A stretch of 64,000 nucleotides of DNA from Nonomuraea sp. SYSU D8015 (GTDB lineage: Bacteria; Actinomycetota; Actinomycetes; Streptosporangiales; Streptosporangiaceae), in the NCBI RefSeq assembly GCF_008065375.1, contig NZ_VJYI01000035.1, forward strand, positions 18,635 to 82,634. Direction: 5' to 3'. Shown here in pieces: positions 1 to 9,021 of this stretch (position 1 is its first letter; every line of letters starts with the position of its first letter). The notes under the pieces are model-generated. The model worked only from the letters and a program-made list of their open reading frames with translations, was not told the origin of the DNA and made no database searches. Made by a program: the position numbers and the translations under genes.

Positions 1-1
1 C

Positions 2-280
2 AAGGTGGGCCACGTCCAGCGCTACACGCCGAAGACGCTGGCCACGACGGTCGCCAAGGCGGGCCTGGACATCGAGGTGCTCAAGCCGATCAACTTCCTG
101 GGCGGCATCGCCTGGTGGTTGGCGGTGCGCCGGGGCGGCGTCGGCTACCCCGACCCGCGGCTGGTCAAGATCTACGACCGAACGGTGGTCCCGCTGACCC
201 GCCTGATCGAGCGGTTCGTGCGGCCTCCGTTCGGCCAGACGGTGTTCTGCGTGGCGCGGGTGCCGCAGAAGAAGCAGTAG
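2..280 (+). CDS. SAM-dependent methyltransferase, C-terminal part (5' end outside window)
   Basis: The frame is open from base 2, so the start and the SAM-binding fold lie to the left. About 92 residues are visible. They begin with a GHVxRYTPxTL segment, followed by a hydrophobic stretch with WWL and a PPFGQTVFCVAR tail. This pattern matches the end of class I methyltransferases often found near glycosyltransferases. Neither the catalytic core nor the substrate can be judged. The gene runs into a strong hairpin shared with the convergent sugar transporter operon. Confidence 0.6.
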   Translation, partial: KVGHVQRYTPKTLATTVAKAGLDIEVLKPINFLGGIAWWLAVRRGGVGYPDPRLVKIYDRTVVPLTRLIERFVRPPFGQTVFCVARVPQKKQ

Positions 281-315
281 AAAAGGGGGGGAGGCCGGTG
301 GGCCTCCCCCCTTTT
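281..315. terminator. Bidirectional intrinsic terminator
   Basis: The A4-G7-AGGCC arm pairs with GGCCT-C6-T4 around a GGTG loop, with one bulged base. The stem starts right after the methyltransferase stop and ends just before the permease stop on the other strand, with a T run on either strand. Confidence 0.85.
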
Positions 316-322
316 CCTCGTC

Positions 323-1210
323 TCACTTGATGGAGCCTGCGGTCAGGCCGCCGACCACCTTCCGCTCGATCAAGGCGAACAGGATGATCACCGGGATGGT
401 GGCGATCACGGACCCGGCGAACAGGTTCTGCCAGTCCACCTGGTATTGCCCGATGAACGAGTTCAGCGCCACCGTGAGCGGCTGGTTCTCGGGCGTCGTG
501 GTCAGCGTCAGCGCGACCACGAACTCGTTCCACGCCGCGATGAACGTGAAGATCAACGCGGTGATGACGCCCGGCATCGCCAGCGGCAACGTGATCCTGA
601 ACAGCGCCCCGAATCGCCCGTTCCCGTCGATGAACGCGGCCTCCTCCAGCTCGCGCGGGATCGAGGCGAAGTACGCGTTCAAAATCCACACCGCGAACGC
701 CAGGTTGAACCCGCCGTTGACCAGGATCAGCGACCAGGTCGAATCCACCAGCCCGAACTGGTAGAACTCGCGGTAGATGCCGACCAGCATGGCCGTGGGC
801 TGGAACATCTGAGTGATCAGCACCAGGATCAGGAAGGCCGTACGCCCCCGGAAGTTGTGCCTGGCCGAGTAGTACGCCGCCGGCAGCGCCACCAGCAGCA
901 CCAGGATCGTCGACCCGGCGGCCACCTTGATCGTGACCCAGAGGTTGCCGGCCAGTCCGCTGGTCCAGAAGTTGGTGAGGTTCGACCACACCCACTCCTC
1001 GGGCCAGAACGTGACGTCACGCAGCGAGTCCTGAGCCCGCAGCGAGGTGAGCAACATCACGATGTACGGGAACAGGAAGACGAACGCGATGACGTACGCG
1101 GCGGCCGCGATGATCACGGTCTTGAGCTGGGGCATGCGGCGCGGGGCGGCTCCCCGAGGCCGGGCGTGATGGTGCGGCCTGGCCTGCGTCGGCAGAGTCT
1201 TGACGGCCAT
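323..1210 (-). CDS. Sugar ABC transporter permease (MalG type)
   Basis: One of two inner-membrane permease subunits of a carbohydrate importer (binding-protein-dependent transport family). Six hydrophobic segments are visible. The EAA loop that contacts the ATPase reads EEAAFIDGNGRFG followed by ITLPLAMPG near residues 190-215. The ATG at 1210 is chosen because it overlaps the stop of the preceding permease (TGATG) and has GGAGG seven bases upstream; a longer frame to 1231 is less likely. No ATPase gene is present in the operon, so a shared MsiK-like ATPase elsewhere is probable (inference). Substrate unknown. Confidence 0.92.
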   Translation of the reverse strand: MAVKTLPTQARPHHHARPRGAAPRRMPQLKTVIIAAAAYVIAFVFLFPYIVMLLTSLRAQDSLRDVTFWPEEWVWSNLTNFWTSGLAGNLWVTIKVAAGSTILVLLVALPAAYYSARHNFRGRTAFLILVLITQMFQPTAMLVGIYREFYQFGLVDSTWSLILVNGGFNLAFAVWILNAYFASIPRELEEAAFIDGNGRFGALFRITLPLAMPGVITALIFTFIAAWNEFVVALTLTTTPENQPLTVALNSFIGQYQVDWQNLFAGSVIATIPVIILFALIERKVVGGLTAGSIK

Positions 1211-2094
1211 CACGCCACCTCCTTGTTCCACCGCGAGACCCGCAGGAAGATCACGGTCAGTACGATCACCATGCCGAAGTTGACGACGGACATGGCGGCG
1301 GATTCACCGATGTCGGAGCCCTTGAGGATGAACATGAGGATCGTCGAGGTGGCCGTGGAGTAGCCGGGCTGCCCGTGGGTCATCGCCCAGATGATCGGGA
1401 AGCTGTTGAAGACGTTCATCACGTTGATCAGGGCCGCCACGGTGAGCGCGGGGCGCAGCAGCGGCAGCGTGATCGACCAGTACGTACGGAATCGTCCGGC
1501 CCCGTCCATCCTGGCCGCCTCGTAGACGTCGGCGGGGATCGTCGCCAGCCCGGCCAGCAGCGCGTACGTGGTGAACGGCACCGACACGAAGACGGCCACG
1601 AACACCAGCCACGGCATCGCCGTTGAGGCGTCGCCGAGCTGGTCGGCGGCCGCCCCGCCCATGGCGTCGATCAGCCCGAGCTTCAACCGGATCTGGTTGA
1701 TCACGCCGACCTCGGGGTCGAGCATCCACTTGAAGATGATCGCCGTCATCAGCACCGAGGCCGCCCACGGCGCGATCAGCGCCCAGCGGGCGACCTTGCG
1801 CAGCGGGAACTGCTGGTTGAACAGCTGGGCCAGAGCCAGCGAGATCAGCACGGTGAGCGCGACGACCGCGACCACCCAGATCACGCTGCGGACCATGATG
1901 TCGGCGAAGTCCTTCTCGCCGAAGAGCTTCTCGTAGTTCGCCAGCCCGTTGCCGCCCTGGACCACGCCGAATCGGCTGATCTTGAGGAACGACGACCTGA
2001 TCATCTCGATCACGGGCCAGAGCACGACCACCGCGATCAGCACGACGGCCGGGCCGACCCAGGCGAGGGGCTCGAGGGCGCGCAACCTTTTCAT
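1210..2094 (-). CDS. Sugar ABC transporter permease (MalF type)
   Basis: The partner permease of the importer, 294 residues with about six membrane segments; the first follows a short basic N-terminus (MKRLRALEP). The EAA motif YEAARMDGAGRFR with ITLPLLRPAL lies around residues 190-215. It is the middle gene of the operon: 61 bases after the binding-protein gene and translationally coupled to the second permease by a one-base stop/start overlap. GGAAGG sits upstream of the ATG. Confidence 0.92.
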   Translation of the reverse strand: MKRLRALEPLAWVGPAVVLIAVVVLWPVIEMIRSSFLKISRFGVVQGGNGLANYEKLFGEKDFADIMVRSVIWVVAVVALTVLISLALAQLFNQQFPLRKVARWALIAPWAASVLMTAIIFKWMLDPEVGVINQIRLKLGLIDAMGGAAADQLGDASTAMPWLVFVAVFVSVPFTTYALLAGLATIPADVYEAARMDGAGRFRTYWSITLPLLRPALTVAALINVMNVFNSFPIIWAMTHGQPGYSTATSTILMFILKGSDIGESAAMSVVNFGMVIVLTVIFLRVSRWNKEVA

Positions 2095-2115
2095 GCAAAG
2101 CCTTCCAGGAGAGTG

Positions 2116-2148
2116 CGGCCCGGTGCCCCGTCACGAGGCGCCGGGCCG
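2116..2148 (-). promoter_or_regulatory. Intercistronic hairpin between binding protein and permease genes
   Basis: The 12-base arms CGGCCCGGTGCC and GGCGCCGGGCCG pair with one G-T wobble around a 9-base loop. Such hairpins after binding-protein genes usually protect the upstream message or partly attenuate transcription, giving excess binding protein. The position fits that role; function is inferred. Confidence 0.6.
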
Positions 2149-2155
2149 TACACGA

Positions 2156-3424
2156 TCAGCTAGCCGACTCGGCGACCTTCTGCAGCTCGCCGAGGACCTT
2201 GGCCGGGTCCTCCTTGACGGCGCCGCCGATGGTCTGCTTGATGGCCGGGTTCACCGTGGCCCACTTGGGGTCCTGGAAGGGGTAGAAGCTGGCGTTCGGC
2301 AGGGCGTCCAGGAACGGCTTGAGGTTCTCGTCGCTCGACAGCTTCTGGATGCCGCCGTTGGTGACGGGCAGCAGCTTGTAGGTGTCGGAGATCTTCTGCG
2401 CGGCGGAGCCGGTGTAGAAGAAGTCGAAGAACTTCTTGATCTCGGCGGCGTGGCCGTTCTTGTTGAACGCCATGATCCAGTCCATGACGCCGAGCGTGGT
2501 GTCGAGCGGGCCGCTCTTGCCGGGGATGGGCGCGACGCCGTACTTGCCCTTCAGACCGGCCGCGTCGAAGATCGGGATCGACATGGGGCCGCCGTTGACC
2601 ATGCCGACCTTGCCGGCGCCGAAGTCCTCCCAGACCGTCTTGCGGTCCTTGGTGCCCGGGTTGGGGGTGGTCAGGCCCGCGTCGACCAGGCCCTTGACGT
2701 ACTGGAACGTCTCGACGTTCTGCGGTGAGTTGATCGCCCACTTGCCGGAGGCGTCCTTGTAGCCGCCGCCGTTGCCCAGCATCCACAGGAACGACTCGGC
2801 CTGGGCCTCCTCCTGGCCGAGCGGCAGGCCGAACGGCTGCGTCACGCCGGCCGCCTTCAGCTTCTCGGCCGCGGCCTTGAGCTCGTCCCAGGTCTTCGGC
2901 GGCTCGGCGATGCCGGCCTTCTGGAACAGGTCCTTGTTGTAGAAGAGGGCGCGGGCGGAGGAGACGAACGGGATGCCGTACGCGGTCCCGTCGACCTTGC
3001 CGAACTCGGCGAACTTCTGCAGCATGTCGCCGGAGACGTTCGGGGACAGGACCTCGTCGACCTTGTAGAGCAGCCCGTCCTTGACGAAGCCGGAGTAGTC
3101 GCCGGTCTGCAGGATGTCGGGCACCTGGCCGTTCTGGACCATGGTGGCGACCTGCTTGTCGATGTCGTTCCAGTTGATGACCTGGACGTCGACCTTGATG
3201 TTCGGGTTGGCCGCCTGGAACTCGTCCACGACGCCCTTCCAGAACGTCTCGCCCGAGTTCGGCTTGCCGGGTCCGTCGCCGTAGTCCGCGGCGACCATCT
3301 TGAGCGTGACCGTGCCGTCGCCCGAGGCCTGGGTGCCGCCACCGGACCCGCCGGAACCACAGCTGGACAGGACCAGCACCGAGGCAAGGCCGAGAGCGGC
3401 GCCGCCCACAAGCTTCATGTTCAC
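2156..3424 (-). CDS. Sugar ABC transporter substrate-binding lipoprotein
   Basis: An extracellular solute-binding protein of the MalE-like family that captures a sugar and delivers it to the two downstream permeases. The N-terminus is a lipoprotein signal with lipobox LSSC (Cys22 from the start used here), then a Gly/Ser-rich linker. The GTG at 3424 is preferred: GGCGG lies eight bases upstream and the signal peptide then has normal length. An ATG two codons further in is possible, while the longer frame to 3502 adds an unlikely extension. About 422 residues, normal for the family. Two GGTCTAnACC palindromes lie upstream. Confidence 0.9.
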   Translation of the reverse strand: MNMKLVGGAALGLASVLVLSSCGSGGSGGGTQASGDGTVTLKMVAADYGDGPGKPNSGETFWKGVVDEFQAANPNIKVDVQVINWNDIDKQVATMVQNGQVPDILQTGDYSGFVKDGLLYKVDEVLSPNVSGDMLQKFAEFGKVDGTAYGIPFVSSARALFYNKDLFQKAGIAEPPKTWDELKAAAEKLKAAGVTQPFGLPLGQEEAQAESFLWMLGNGGGYKDASGKWAINSPQNVETFQYVKGLVDAGLTTPNPGTKDRKTVWEDFGAGKVGMVNGGPMSIPIFDAAGLKGKYGVAPIPGKSGPLDTTLGVMDWIMAFNKNGHAAEIKKFFDFFYTGSAAQKISDTYKLLPVTNGGIQKLSSDENLKPFLDALPNASFYPFQDPKWATVNPAIKQTIGGAVKEDPAKVLGELQKVAESAS

Positions 3425-3552
3425 TGGAGATACCGCCTTCTCGTCGGACGGGTGACGCTGGTCCGTACCAGCCACCGGACCCCGCCCTGGGGGGATGGGC
3501 ACGCGCGAGGCGGAGCTCTACGCGTTTGCGTCAGCGTAAGCCCGCGTTAAGG

Positions 3553-3570
3553 AGCCGGTCTATACCGGCT
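3553..3570. promoter_or_regulatory. GntR/DasR-like operator, copy 1
   Basis: Seven-base arms AGCCGGT and ACCGGCT flank CTAT. The core GGTCTAtACC differs by one base from the DasR-responsive core GGTCTAGACC. It lies about 130 bases before the binding-protein start. Confidence 0.5.
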
Positions 3571-3611
3571 TGTCTCGATTTGGAAACAAACTTGCCAGAA
3601 AGGGCGCACAA

Positions 3612-3625
3612 CCGGTCTAGACCGG
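3612..3625. promoter_or_regulatory. GntR/DasR-like operator, copy 2
   Basis: A perfect 14-base palindrome, CCGGTCTAGACCGG, whose ten-base core is identical to the core of DasR (HutC-type GntR) sites in streptomycetes. It lies 59 bases from copy 1 and immediately after the acyl-CoA dehydrogenase stop. It probably controls the sugar importer. Confidence 0.6.
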
Positions 3626-3628
3626 ATG

Positions 3629-5500
3629 TCAGAGGATCTTTCTCCGGACGCTCTCCCCGCCCTCGGGCGCGCCGATCCACGGCCCCTCGATGGACGGGTC
3701 GAGGATGCCCTCCTCGACGAAGCCGTAGCGACCCTCCAGCACGTAGCCGGCCAGCCGCGCGTCCTGGGCGTCGCTGTTGTCCCAGAGCCGGTCGAACAGC
3801 GCGTCCACGCGGAGCCGCGCCTGGTGGCAGAAGGTGTCGGCCAGCTCGTACGGCCGCCGCCCCAGATCCTTGGAATCCTCCTCGGCCTTGACGCAGGCGG
3901 CCGTCATGGCGAACAACTCCGCCCCGATGTCCACGATCCGGCCCAGGAAGGACTGCTTGTGCTCCAGTCTGCCCTGCCAGCGGGACATGCCGTAGAAGGT
4001 GGACCGGGCCAGCTTCCTGCTGGTCCGCTCCACGAAGCGCAGGTGCGCGGCCAGCGGGCCGAACTCGGCGTACGCGGTGGGCAGGTTGCCGGTGCCGGCC
4101 ACCAGCGTGGGCAGCCATTTGGCGTAGAAGCGGCTGGCGCGCTTGAGCGCCTGGGTGCGCTCGTGACGGGAGGCCTCCGGGTTGATCAGCTCTCCGGCGG
4201 CCGACAGGTGCGCGTCCACCGCCTCCCTCGTGATCATCAGACGCATGATCTCGGAGGAGCCCTCGAAGATGCGGTTGATGCGGGAGTCGCGCAGCATCTG
4301 CTCGGCGGGCACGCCGCGCTCGCCGCGGGCGGCCAGCGACTCTGCGGTCTCGTAGCCGCGCCCGCCCCTGATCTGGACCAGTTCGTCGAGCGCCCGGTAC
4401 GACAGCTCCGTCGCGTACAGCTTGGCCAGCGCCGCCTCGATCCTGATGTCGTTGCGCTTGTCGTCGGCCAGGCGGCTGGTGAGCTCCATGACGGCCTCCA
4501 GCGCGTACGCCGTGGCCGCGATGAAGGCGATCTTCGTGGCCACGGCCTCGTGCCGGCCGATCTTGTGCCCCCACTGCACGCGGGCGTTGGCCCACTCGCG
4601 GGCGACCTTCAGCGCCCACTTGGCGTTGCCCGCGCAGACGGCGGGGAGCGACAGGCGGCCGGTGTTGAGGGTGGTCAGGGCAATCCTGAGCCCTTCGCCC
4701 TCCTTCCCGATCATGTTCTTGGCGGGCACCCTGACCTGGGAGAACTCGGTGACGCCGTTCTCGATGCCGCGCAGCCCCATGAAGCCGTTGCGGCGCTTGA
4801 CCGTGATGCCCGGCGAGTCGCCCTCGACCACGAAAGCGCTGATCTTCTTGCCGGTCCTGGCCATGACGACGAGCAGGTCGGCGACGACGCCGTTCGTCGT
4901 CCACAACTTCACGCCGTCGATCACGTAGTCGTCGCCGTCGCGGACGGCGGTGGTGGACAGCCGGGCCGGGTCGGAGCCGACGTCCGGCTCAGTCAGGAGA
5001 AACGCCGAAATTTCGCCCGCCGCGCACCTTGGCAGGAATTCTCGCTTCTGTTCCTCGGTGCCGAAGAGCTTCAGCGGCTGCGGCACCCCGATCGACTGGT
5101 GCGCCGACAGCAGCGTGGCCAGTGCCGGGCAGTACGAGCCGACCAGCATGAGGGCGCGGCAGTAGTACAGGTACGGCAGGCCGAGCCCGCCGTACTCCTC
5201 GCCGATCGTGATCCCGAATGCGCCCAGCGCTGCCAGCCCCTTGACCACCTCGTCCGGAATCTGCCCGGTCCGCTCGATGAGCGCCGGGTCGACGTGCGCG
5301 TCGAGGTAACGGCGCACCGCGCGGACGAACTCCTCGCCGCGCTTGGTGTCCTCGTCGGGCAGCGTGGGCGCCGGATACACCAGATCCAGCCGGAAGTCGC
5401 CGAGGAACAGCTGCTTGCCGAAGCTCGGCAGCCGCCACTCCTTCTCGCGGGCCTGCTCACCAACTGCCCTGGACTCCGCGTACTTGGCGTGCTCGGTCAT
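3629..5500 (-). CDS. Acyl-CoA dehydrogenase, long form (FadE type)
   Basis: An FAD-dependent enzyme making trans-2-enoyl-CoA in beta-oxidation. At 623 residues it is far longer than the ~380-residue short/medium-chain enzymes and resembles bacterial FadE/very-long-chain forms with an added C-terminal helical domain. Visible signatures are the FAD/substrate segment LLTEPDVGSDPA near residue 175, LWTTNG, and RINRIFEGSSEIMR near residue 415, where the Glu of FEG is the expected catalytic base. The start ATG has GGGAGG upstream. It is read toward the sugar operon but separated by the operator region. Confidence 0.92.
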   Translation of the reverse strand: MTEHAKYAESRAVGEQAREKEWRLPSFGKQLFLGDFRLDLVYPAPTLPDEDTKRGEEFVRAVRRYLDAHVDPALIERTGQIPDEVVKGLAALGAFGITIGEEYGGLGLPYLYYCRALMLVGSYCPALATLLSAHQSIGVPQPLKLFGTEEQKREFLPRCAAGEISAFLLTEPDVGSDPARLSTTAVRDGDDYVIDGVKLWTTNGVVADLLVVMARTGKKISAFVVEGDSPGITVKRRNGFMGLRGIENGVTEFSQVRVPAKNMIGKEGEGLRIALTTLNTGRLSLPAVCAGNAKWALKVAREWANARVQWGHKIGRHEAVATKIAFIAATAYALEAVMELTSRLADDKRNDIRIEAALAKLYATELSYRALDELVQIRGGRGYETAESLAARGERGVPAEQMLRDSRINRIFEGSSEIMRLMITREAVDAHLSAAGELINPEASRHERTQALKRASRFYAKWLPTLVAGTGNLPTAYAEFGPLAAHLRFVERTSRKLARSTFYGMSRWQGRLEHKQSFLGRIVDIGAELFAMTAACVKAEEDSKDLGRRPYELADTFCHQARLRVDALFDRLWDNSDAQDARLAGYVLEGRYGFVEEGILDPSIEGPWIGAPEGGESVRRKIL

Positions 5501-5567
5501 AGCACCCTCCCGACGTTGCGCCGTCCCGTGCTATGTGTAGTGCCCGCCTGACGGCGTCCTTCGCCGT

Positions 5568-6830
5568 TTATATGCCGTTTTTATCCGTACGGCGAGAGCC
5601 TGTGGCGTTCGAACGTCGCCGGCCGGCCGAGAGAACGGCCGCCGCCACGAGCGCGAACACGGCGGGAACCACGAGGTAGACGCCGCAGAACGCCAGTGCC
5701 ACCAGTGACATTCCGGTGCCCACGACGGCCGTGTTCCGGTGCCGCCCCGCGGGCAGCATCCGCACCGCCGCCGCCACGCCGGCCGCCGTGACGGCGGCCA
5801 GGCACGCCGAGGTCGCCCGCATCAGCAGGTCGAGATCCACCGCCCACACGAGCACGGGCAGGCACAGCGCGGCCAGCAACCCCAGGCTCCGGTACGGCGT
5901 GCGCCCCGGCTCCCCGCCCGCCGCGAACCAGCCGGGCAGCGCCCCGTCCCTGGCCAGGGCGGCCCCCAGCCGCGCGGCCCCGGCGAGGTAGGTGTTGACC
6001 GCCCCGAAGGTCAGCAGCAGGGCCAGAACCCCGGTCACCGGCCGGGCGGCTCCGCCGAGGCCGGTCTCCAGCATCGCCGTCAGCGGCGCTCCTGTCATGT
6101 CCGCGCCCAGTACGCCGAGGGAGGTGATCGACACCCCGAGGTACAGGACGGCGATCACGGCGAGCGTCACCACCGTGGCCCTGACCAGGCCGTTCGTCCG
6201 GTCCTCGAACTCGGCCGACAGGTGGCTGGCCGCCTCCCAGCCGACGAAGGCGAACATGAGCACCCCGGCCGCGCTCGCCACGCCCGCCAGGCCGTGCGGC
6301 GCGAAGGGGGTGAAGTTGCCGGCGTCGGCATGCGGGGCGGCGCTGATCACGGCGGCGGTCAGCAGCGCGACCAGCACCGCCACGAAGCCGATCTGCAGCC
6401 GCCCGGAGGTACGCAGGCCGGCGGCGTTGGCCGCGAAGGCGGCGATCATGATGAGCCAGGCGGCCAGGGTGCCGTCCAGGCCGAAGCACGCCTCGACGTA
6501 CTGGCCGCCCACGAGCGCGCCCGCGACGGTCCCGATGGGGACCGCGCCGAAGAACCACCATCCGGTCACGGCGGAGGCGTGTCGGCCGAACGCGTGCCCG
6601 ACGAAGCTCGCCACTCCCCCGCCGTCCGAATGACGTGCGCCGAGTGCGGCGAAGGTCAGCGCGACGGGGACGCTCAGCGCGAGCAGCCCCACCCAGGCCA
6701 GCACGGAGGCGGGCCCCGCGGCGGAGGCGGCCAGGTGCGGGAGCACCAGCATCCCGGGCCCCAGCACCGCCCCGACCAGCAGCGCCGCGCCCTGTCCCGC
6801 CGTCATGTGAGCATACGTCTGTTGCGTCAT
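5568..6830 (-). CDS. APC-family amino-acid permease
   Basis: An integral-membrane amino-acid or amine transporter of about 420 residues with roughly 12 hydrophobic segments. The first carries the Gly-rich consensus VGAVLGPGMLVLP typical of APC transporters; the central FVGWEAASHLSAEFEDR segment is the usual conserved loop. The ATG at 6830 is used because protein-like sequence begins there, although the frame stays open further upstream. It is divergent from an Lrp/AsnC regulator across 81 bases, so substrate and regulator are probably linked. The direction (uptake or YjeH-like export) is not decided by sequence. Confidence 0.88.
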   Translation of the reverse strand: MTQQTYAHMTAGQGAALLVGAVLGPGMLVLPHLAASAAGPASVLAWVGLLALSVPVALTFAALGARHSDGGGVASFVGHAFGRHASAVTGWWFFGAVPIGTVAGALVGGQYVEACFGLDGTLAAWLIMIAAFAANAAGLRTSGRLQIGFVAVLVALLTAAVISAAPHADAGNFTPFAPHGLAGVASAAGVLMFAFVGWEAASHLSAEFEDRTNGLVRATVVTLAVIAVLYLGVSITSLGVLGADMTGAPLTAMLETGLGGAARPVTGVLALLLTFGAVNTYLAGAARLGAALARDGALPGWFAAGGEPGRTPYRSLGLLAALCLPVLVWAVDLDLLMRATSACLAAVTAAGVAAAVRMLPAGRHRNTAVVGTGMSLVALAFCGVYLVVPAVFALVAAAVLSAGRRRSNATGSRRTDKNGI

Positions 6831-6847
6831 GTCGCCGAAATTAGTCC

Positions 6848-6909
6848 ATATGCACGAACCAGCCGGGTCTGTGCCGAACGCCTGACCGGACAGCCATGCA
6901 AATATGCAT
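6848..6909. promoter_or_regulatory. Probable Lrp/AsnC binding region
   Basis: In the permease/regulator intergenic space, ATGCA (6896-6900) and TGCAT (6905-6909) flank AATA, and the heptamer ATATGCA occurs at 6848 and again at 6902. AT-rich imperfect dyads repeated in a divergent promoter are typical of Lrp-family control. Confidence 0.5.
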
Positions 6910-6911
6910 AC

Positions 6912-7373
6912 ATGGATGAACTTGATTCGGAGATCGTGCGCTTGCTCCAAACGGATGCTCGGCAGTCGAACAGGGAGCTCGCCCGCCAGCTCGGCATCGC
7001 CCCCTCCACCTGCCTGGAGCGGGTCAGGGCGCTCACCCGCCGCGGCGTCATCCGCGGCTACCACGCCGACATCGACCCGGCCGCGCTCAACCGCGGCGTG
7101 CAGGCCATGGTGTCGGTCCAGGTACGCCCGCTCAGCCGGGCCGTGATCAACGCGTTCAAGTCGTCGGCCGCCGAGATGCCCGAGGTGCTCAGCGTGTTCG
7201 TGCTCGCGGGCGGGGACGACTTCCTGCTGCACGTGGCGGTCCAGGACCTGGATCACCTGCACGCGTTCCTGCTGGACAAGCTGAGCAAACGCAAGGAGAT
7301 CGTCGGCTTTCGCACGTCGGTGATCTTCCAGCAGGTTCAGAAGCCCGTGCCGACCCGCCTGCCGGAAACCTGA
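6912..7373 (+). CDS. Lrp/AsnC-family transcriptional regulator
   Basis: A 153-residue, full-length feast/famine regulator. Residues 1-60 form the winged helix (LDSEIVRLLQTDAR start, recognition region IAPSTCLERVRAL). Residues 65-145 form the RAM/AsnC ligand-binding domain, with the GGDDFLLHVAV segment. It likely senses an amino acid and controls the divergent APC permease gene. The ATG at 6912 lies just beyond the AT-rich dyad, implying self-regulation. Confidence 0.93.
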   Translation: MDELDSEIVRLLQTDARQSNRELARQLGIAPSTCLERVRALTRRGVIRGYHADIDPAALNRGVQAMVSVQVRPLSRAVINAFKSSAAEMPEVLSVFVLAGGDDFLLHVAVQDLDHLHAFLLDKLSKRKEIVGFRTSVIFQQVQKPVPTRLPET

Positions 7374-7442
7374 CTTTCGTCAGGTGCGGTTCTGTACGGT
7401 CGGCAGATCCGGCGGAGGGCGGGTCCTTTCTAGATTTCTCGC

Positions 7443-8843
7443 GTGAAAACCCTCCTGATCGGTCTGTTCACGGCGACGACCCTCGCCGCCCCGGCCCCCT
7501 CCATGACCTCTGCCGCCATTGACACCTACATGCGCGACGCGCTGGAATCCACCGGTCTGCCCGGCGTGTCCGTGGTCGTCACGCACGCCGGCAAGGTGGT
7601 GCACGCCGCCGGCTACGGCCACGACTCCCAGGGCCGCGCGGTCACCGAGAACACGCCGATGCGGGTGGCCTCCGTGAGCAAGTCGTTCACCGCGATGGCG
7701 GTCATGACGCTCGTGGAGCGCGGCAAGATCAAGTTGGACGAGCCAGTGACCGCGCAGCTTCGCGGCTTCACGATGGACGACCCGCGCGCGGCCCGGATCA
7801 CCGTGCGACAGCTGCTGAACCAGACCTCCGGCCTGTCGGACACCACGGTCGACGTCAACGAGCTGAACGACGCCACGTCGCTCGCCGACTACACCGCCCG
7901 TCTGGCCGACGACGGGCTGCGCGCCGATCCCGGCACCCGCTGGGAGTACTGCAACGTCAACTACAACCTGGCCGCCAGGCTGGTCGAGGTGGCGAGCGGG
8001 CGGTCGTTCGGCGACTATCTGCGTGAGCGGGTGTTCGGTCCCCTCGGCATGAAGTCCAGCGCCGTCAGCGACCAGGTCGTCAAGCCGGCCGACGGCTACA
8101 ACTCGATCTTCGGTGTCTGGCTCCCGCGCCCCGAGCTGCCTGCCTTCCTCGACGACAGCGGCTCGGGAGGCGTCATCACCACGGCCGCGGACATGGGCAA
8201 ATGGCTGATCGCCCAGACCGGGGACGGCCGTCCGCTGGTCAAGCGCCAGAGCCTGGAGACCATGCACGCGCCCACCCCGATCCGCGACTACGGCATGGGC
8301 TGGGGCGTGGACGACGAGACCGGGCAGCTCACGCACTCCGGCAACCTGTTCACCTACACCGCCGTGGAGGCCATCTCACCCAAGACCGGCTACGGCATCG
8401 CCGTCATGACCAACAGCGCCGCACTCCAGGACGACGCCTACGCGATCATGCTGGGACTGTCGGCCATGAGCGAAGGCCGAACCCCGGAGCCGCCCGGGGG
8501 CGACCGGCAACTCTACGAGCTGGTCCTGGGCGTGATCGCGCTGGCGGCGATCGGCCTCGCGGCCGTGGGCGCGATGCGGGCACGGCGCTGGGCCGCCAGG
8601 CGGGCGGGCAAGCCGCGGTGGCGGATCGGACTGCGCCTGGTGCCGGTCCTCCTGCCCGCGGCTGTGCTGGCGGCATACCCGGATCTGCTCTCGTTCCTGA
8701 TGAACGGGCGCACGGTCACGTGGGCGCAGCTCACGTACTTCCCCGCGCCGCTGTCGATCGCGCTGGCCGTCACGGCGCTCGCGGGGGTGCTGGTTGCGGC
8801 GGCCCGCACGTACACGCTGTGCTCTCTGGCCTCTGGCAGATGA
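7443..8843 (+). CDS. Exported serine hydrolase of the beta-lactamase/class C fold with C-terminal membrane segments
   Basis: A penicillin-binding-protein-like serine hydrolase (beta-lactamase/esterase/D-peptidase superfamily). It has a signal peptide at residues 1-15, the SxxK motif S77-V-S-K80, YxN as Y169-C-N171, and HSG (THSGNLF, near residue 302) in the place of KTG. After about residue 350 come three to four hydrophobic segments with basic loops, so the catalytic domain is outside the cell and membrane-anchored. GTG start. Substrate unknown; such proteins are often peptidases or esterases rather than true beta-lactamases. Confidence 0.88.
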   Translation: MKTLLIGLFTATTLAAPAPSMTSAAIDTYMRDALESTGLPGVSVVVTHAGKVVHAAGYGHDSQGRAVTENTPMRVASVSKSFTAMAVMTLVERGKIKLDEPVTAQLRGFTMDDPRAARITVRQLLNQTSGLSDTTVDVNELNDATSLADYTARLADDGLRADPGTRWEYCNVNYNLAARLVEVASGRSFGDYLRERVFGPLGMKSSAVSDQVVKPADGYNSIFGVWLPRPELPAFLDDSGSGGVITTAADMGKWLIAQTGDGRPLVKRQSLETMHAPTPIRDYGMGWGVDDETGQLTHSGNLFTYTAVEAISPKTGYGIAVMTNSAALQDDAYAIMLGLSAMSEGRTPEPPGGDRQLYELVLGVIALAAIGLAAVGAMRARRWAARRAGKPRWRIGLRLVPVLLPAAVLAAYPDLLSFLMNGRTVTWAQLTYFPAPLSIALAVTALAGVLVAAARTYTLCSLASGR

Positions 8844-9021
8844 GTACGTCGATTTATTGTGTTGCGCCGGATTCTGGTGGACCCGTACTGTCGTGGACAT
8901 GCGCCTTTACCTGTAATTCGCAGCTTCAGTCCGTCCGTCCATCCAGACGCGGCAGCTGAGCATGTCGACCGGCCTTCGTTCGCGAGTGAGCCGCGTCATG
9001 AGTTACGTAAAGGAGCCTCTC

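Noticed and set aside
3626..5551. 641-codon plus-strand frame over the acyl-CoA dehydrogenase
   Set aside because: Shadow of a clear enzyme on the other strand.
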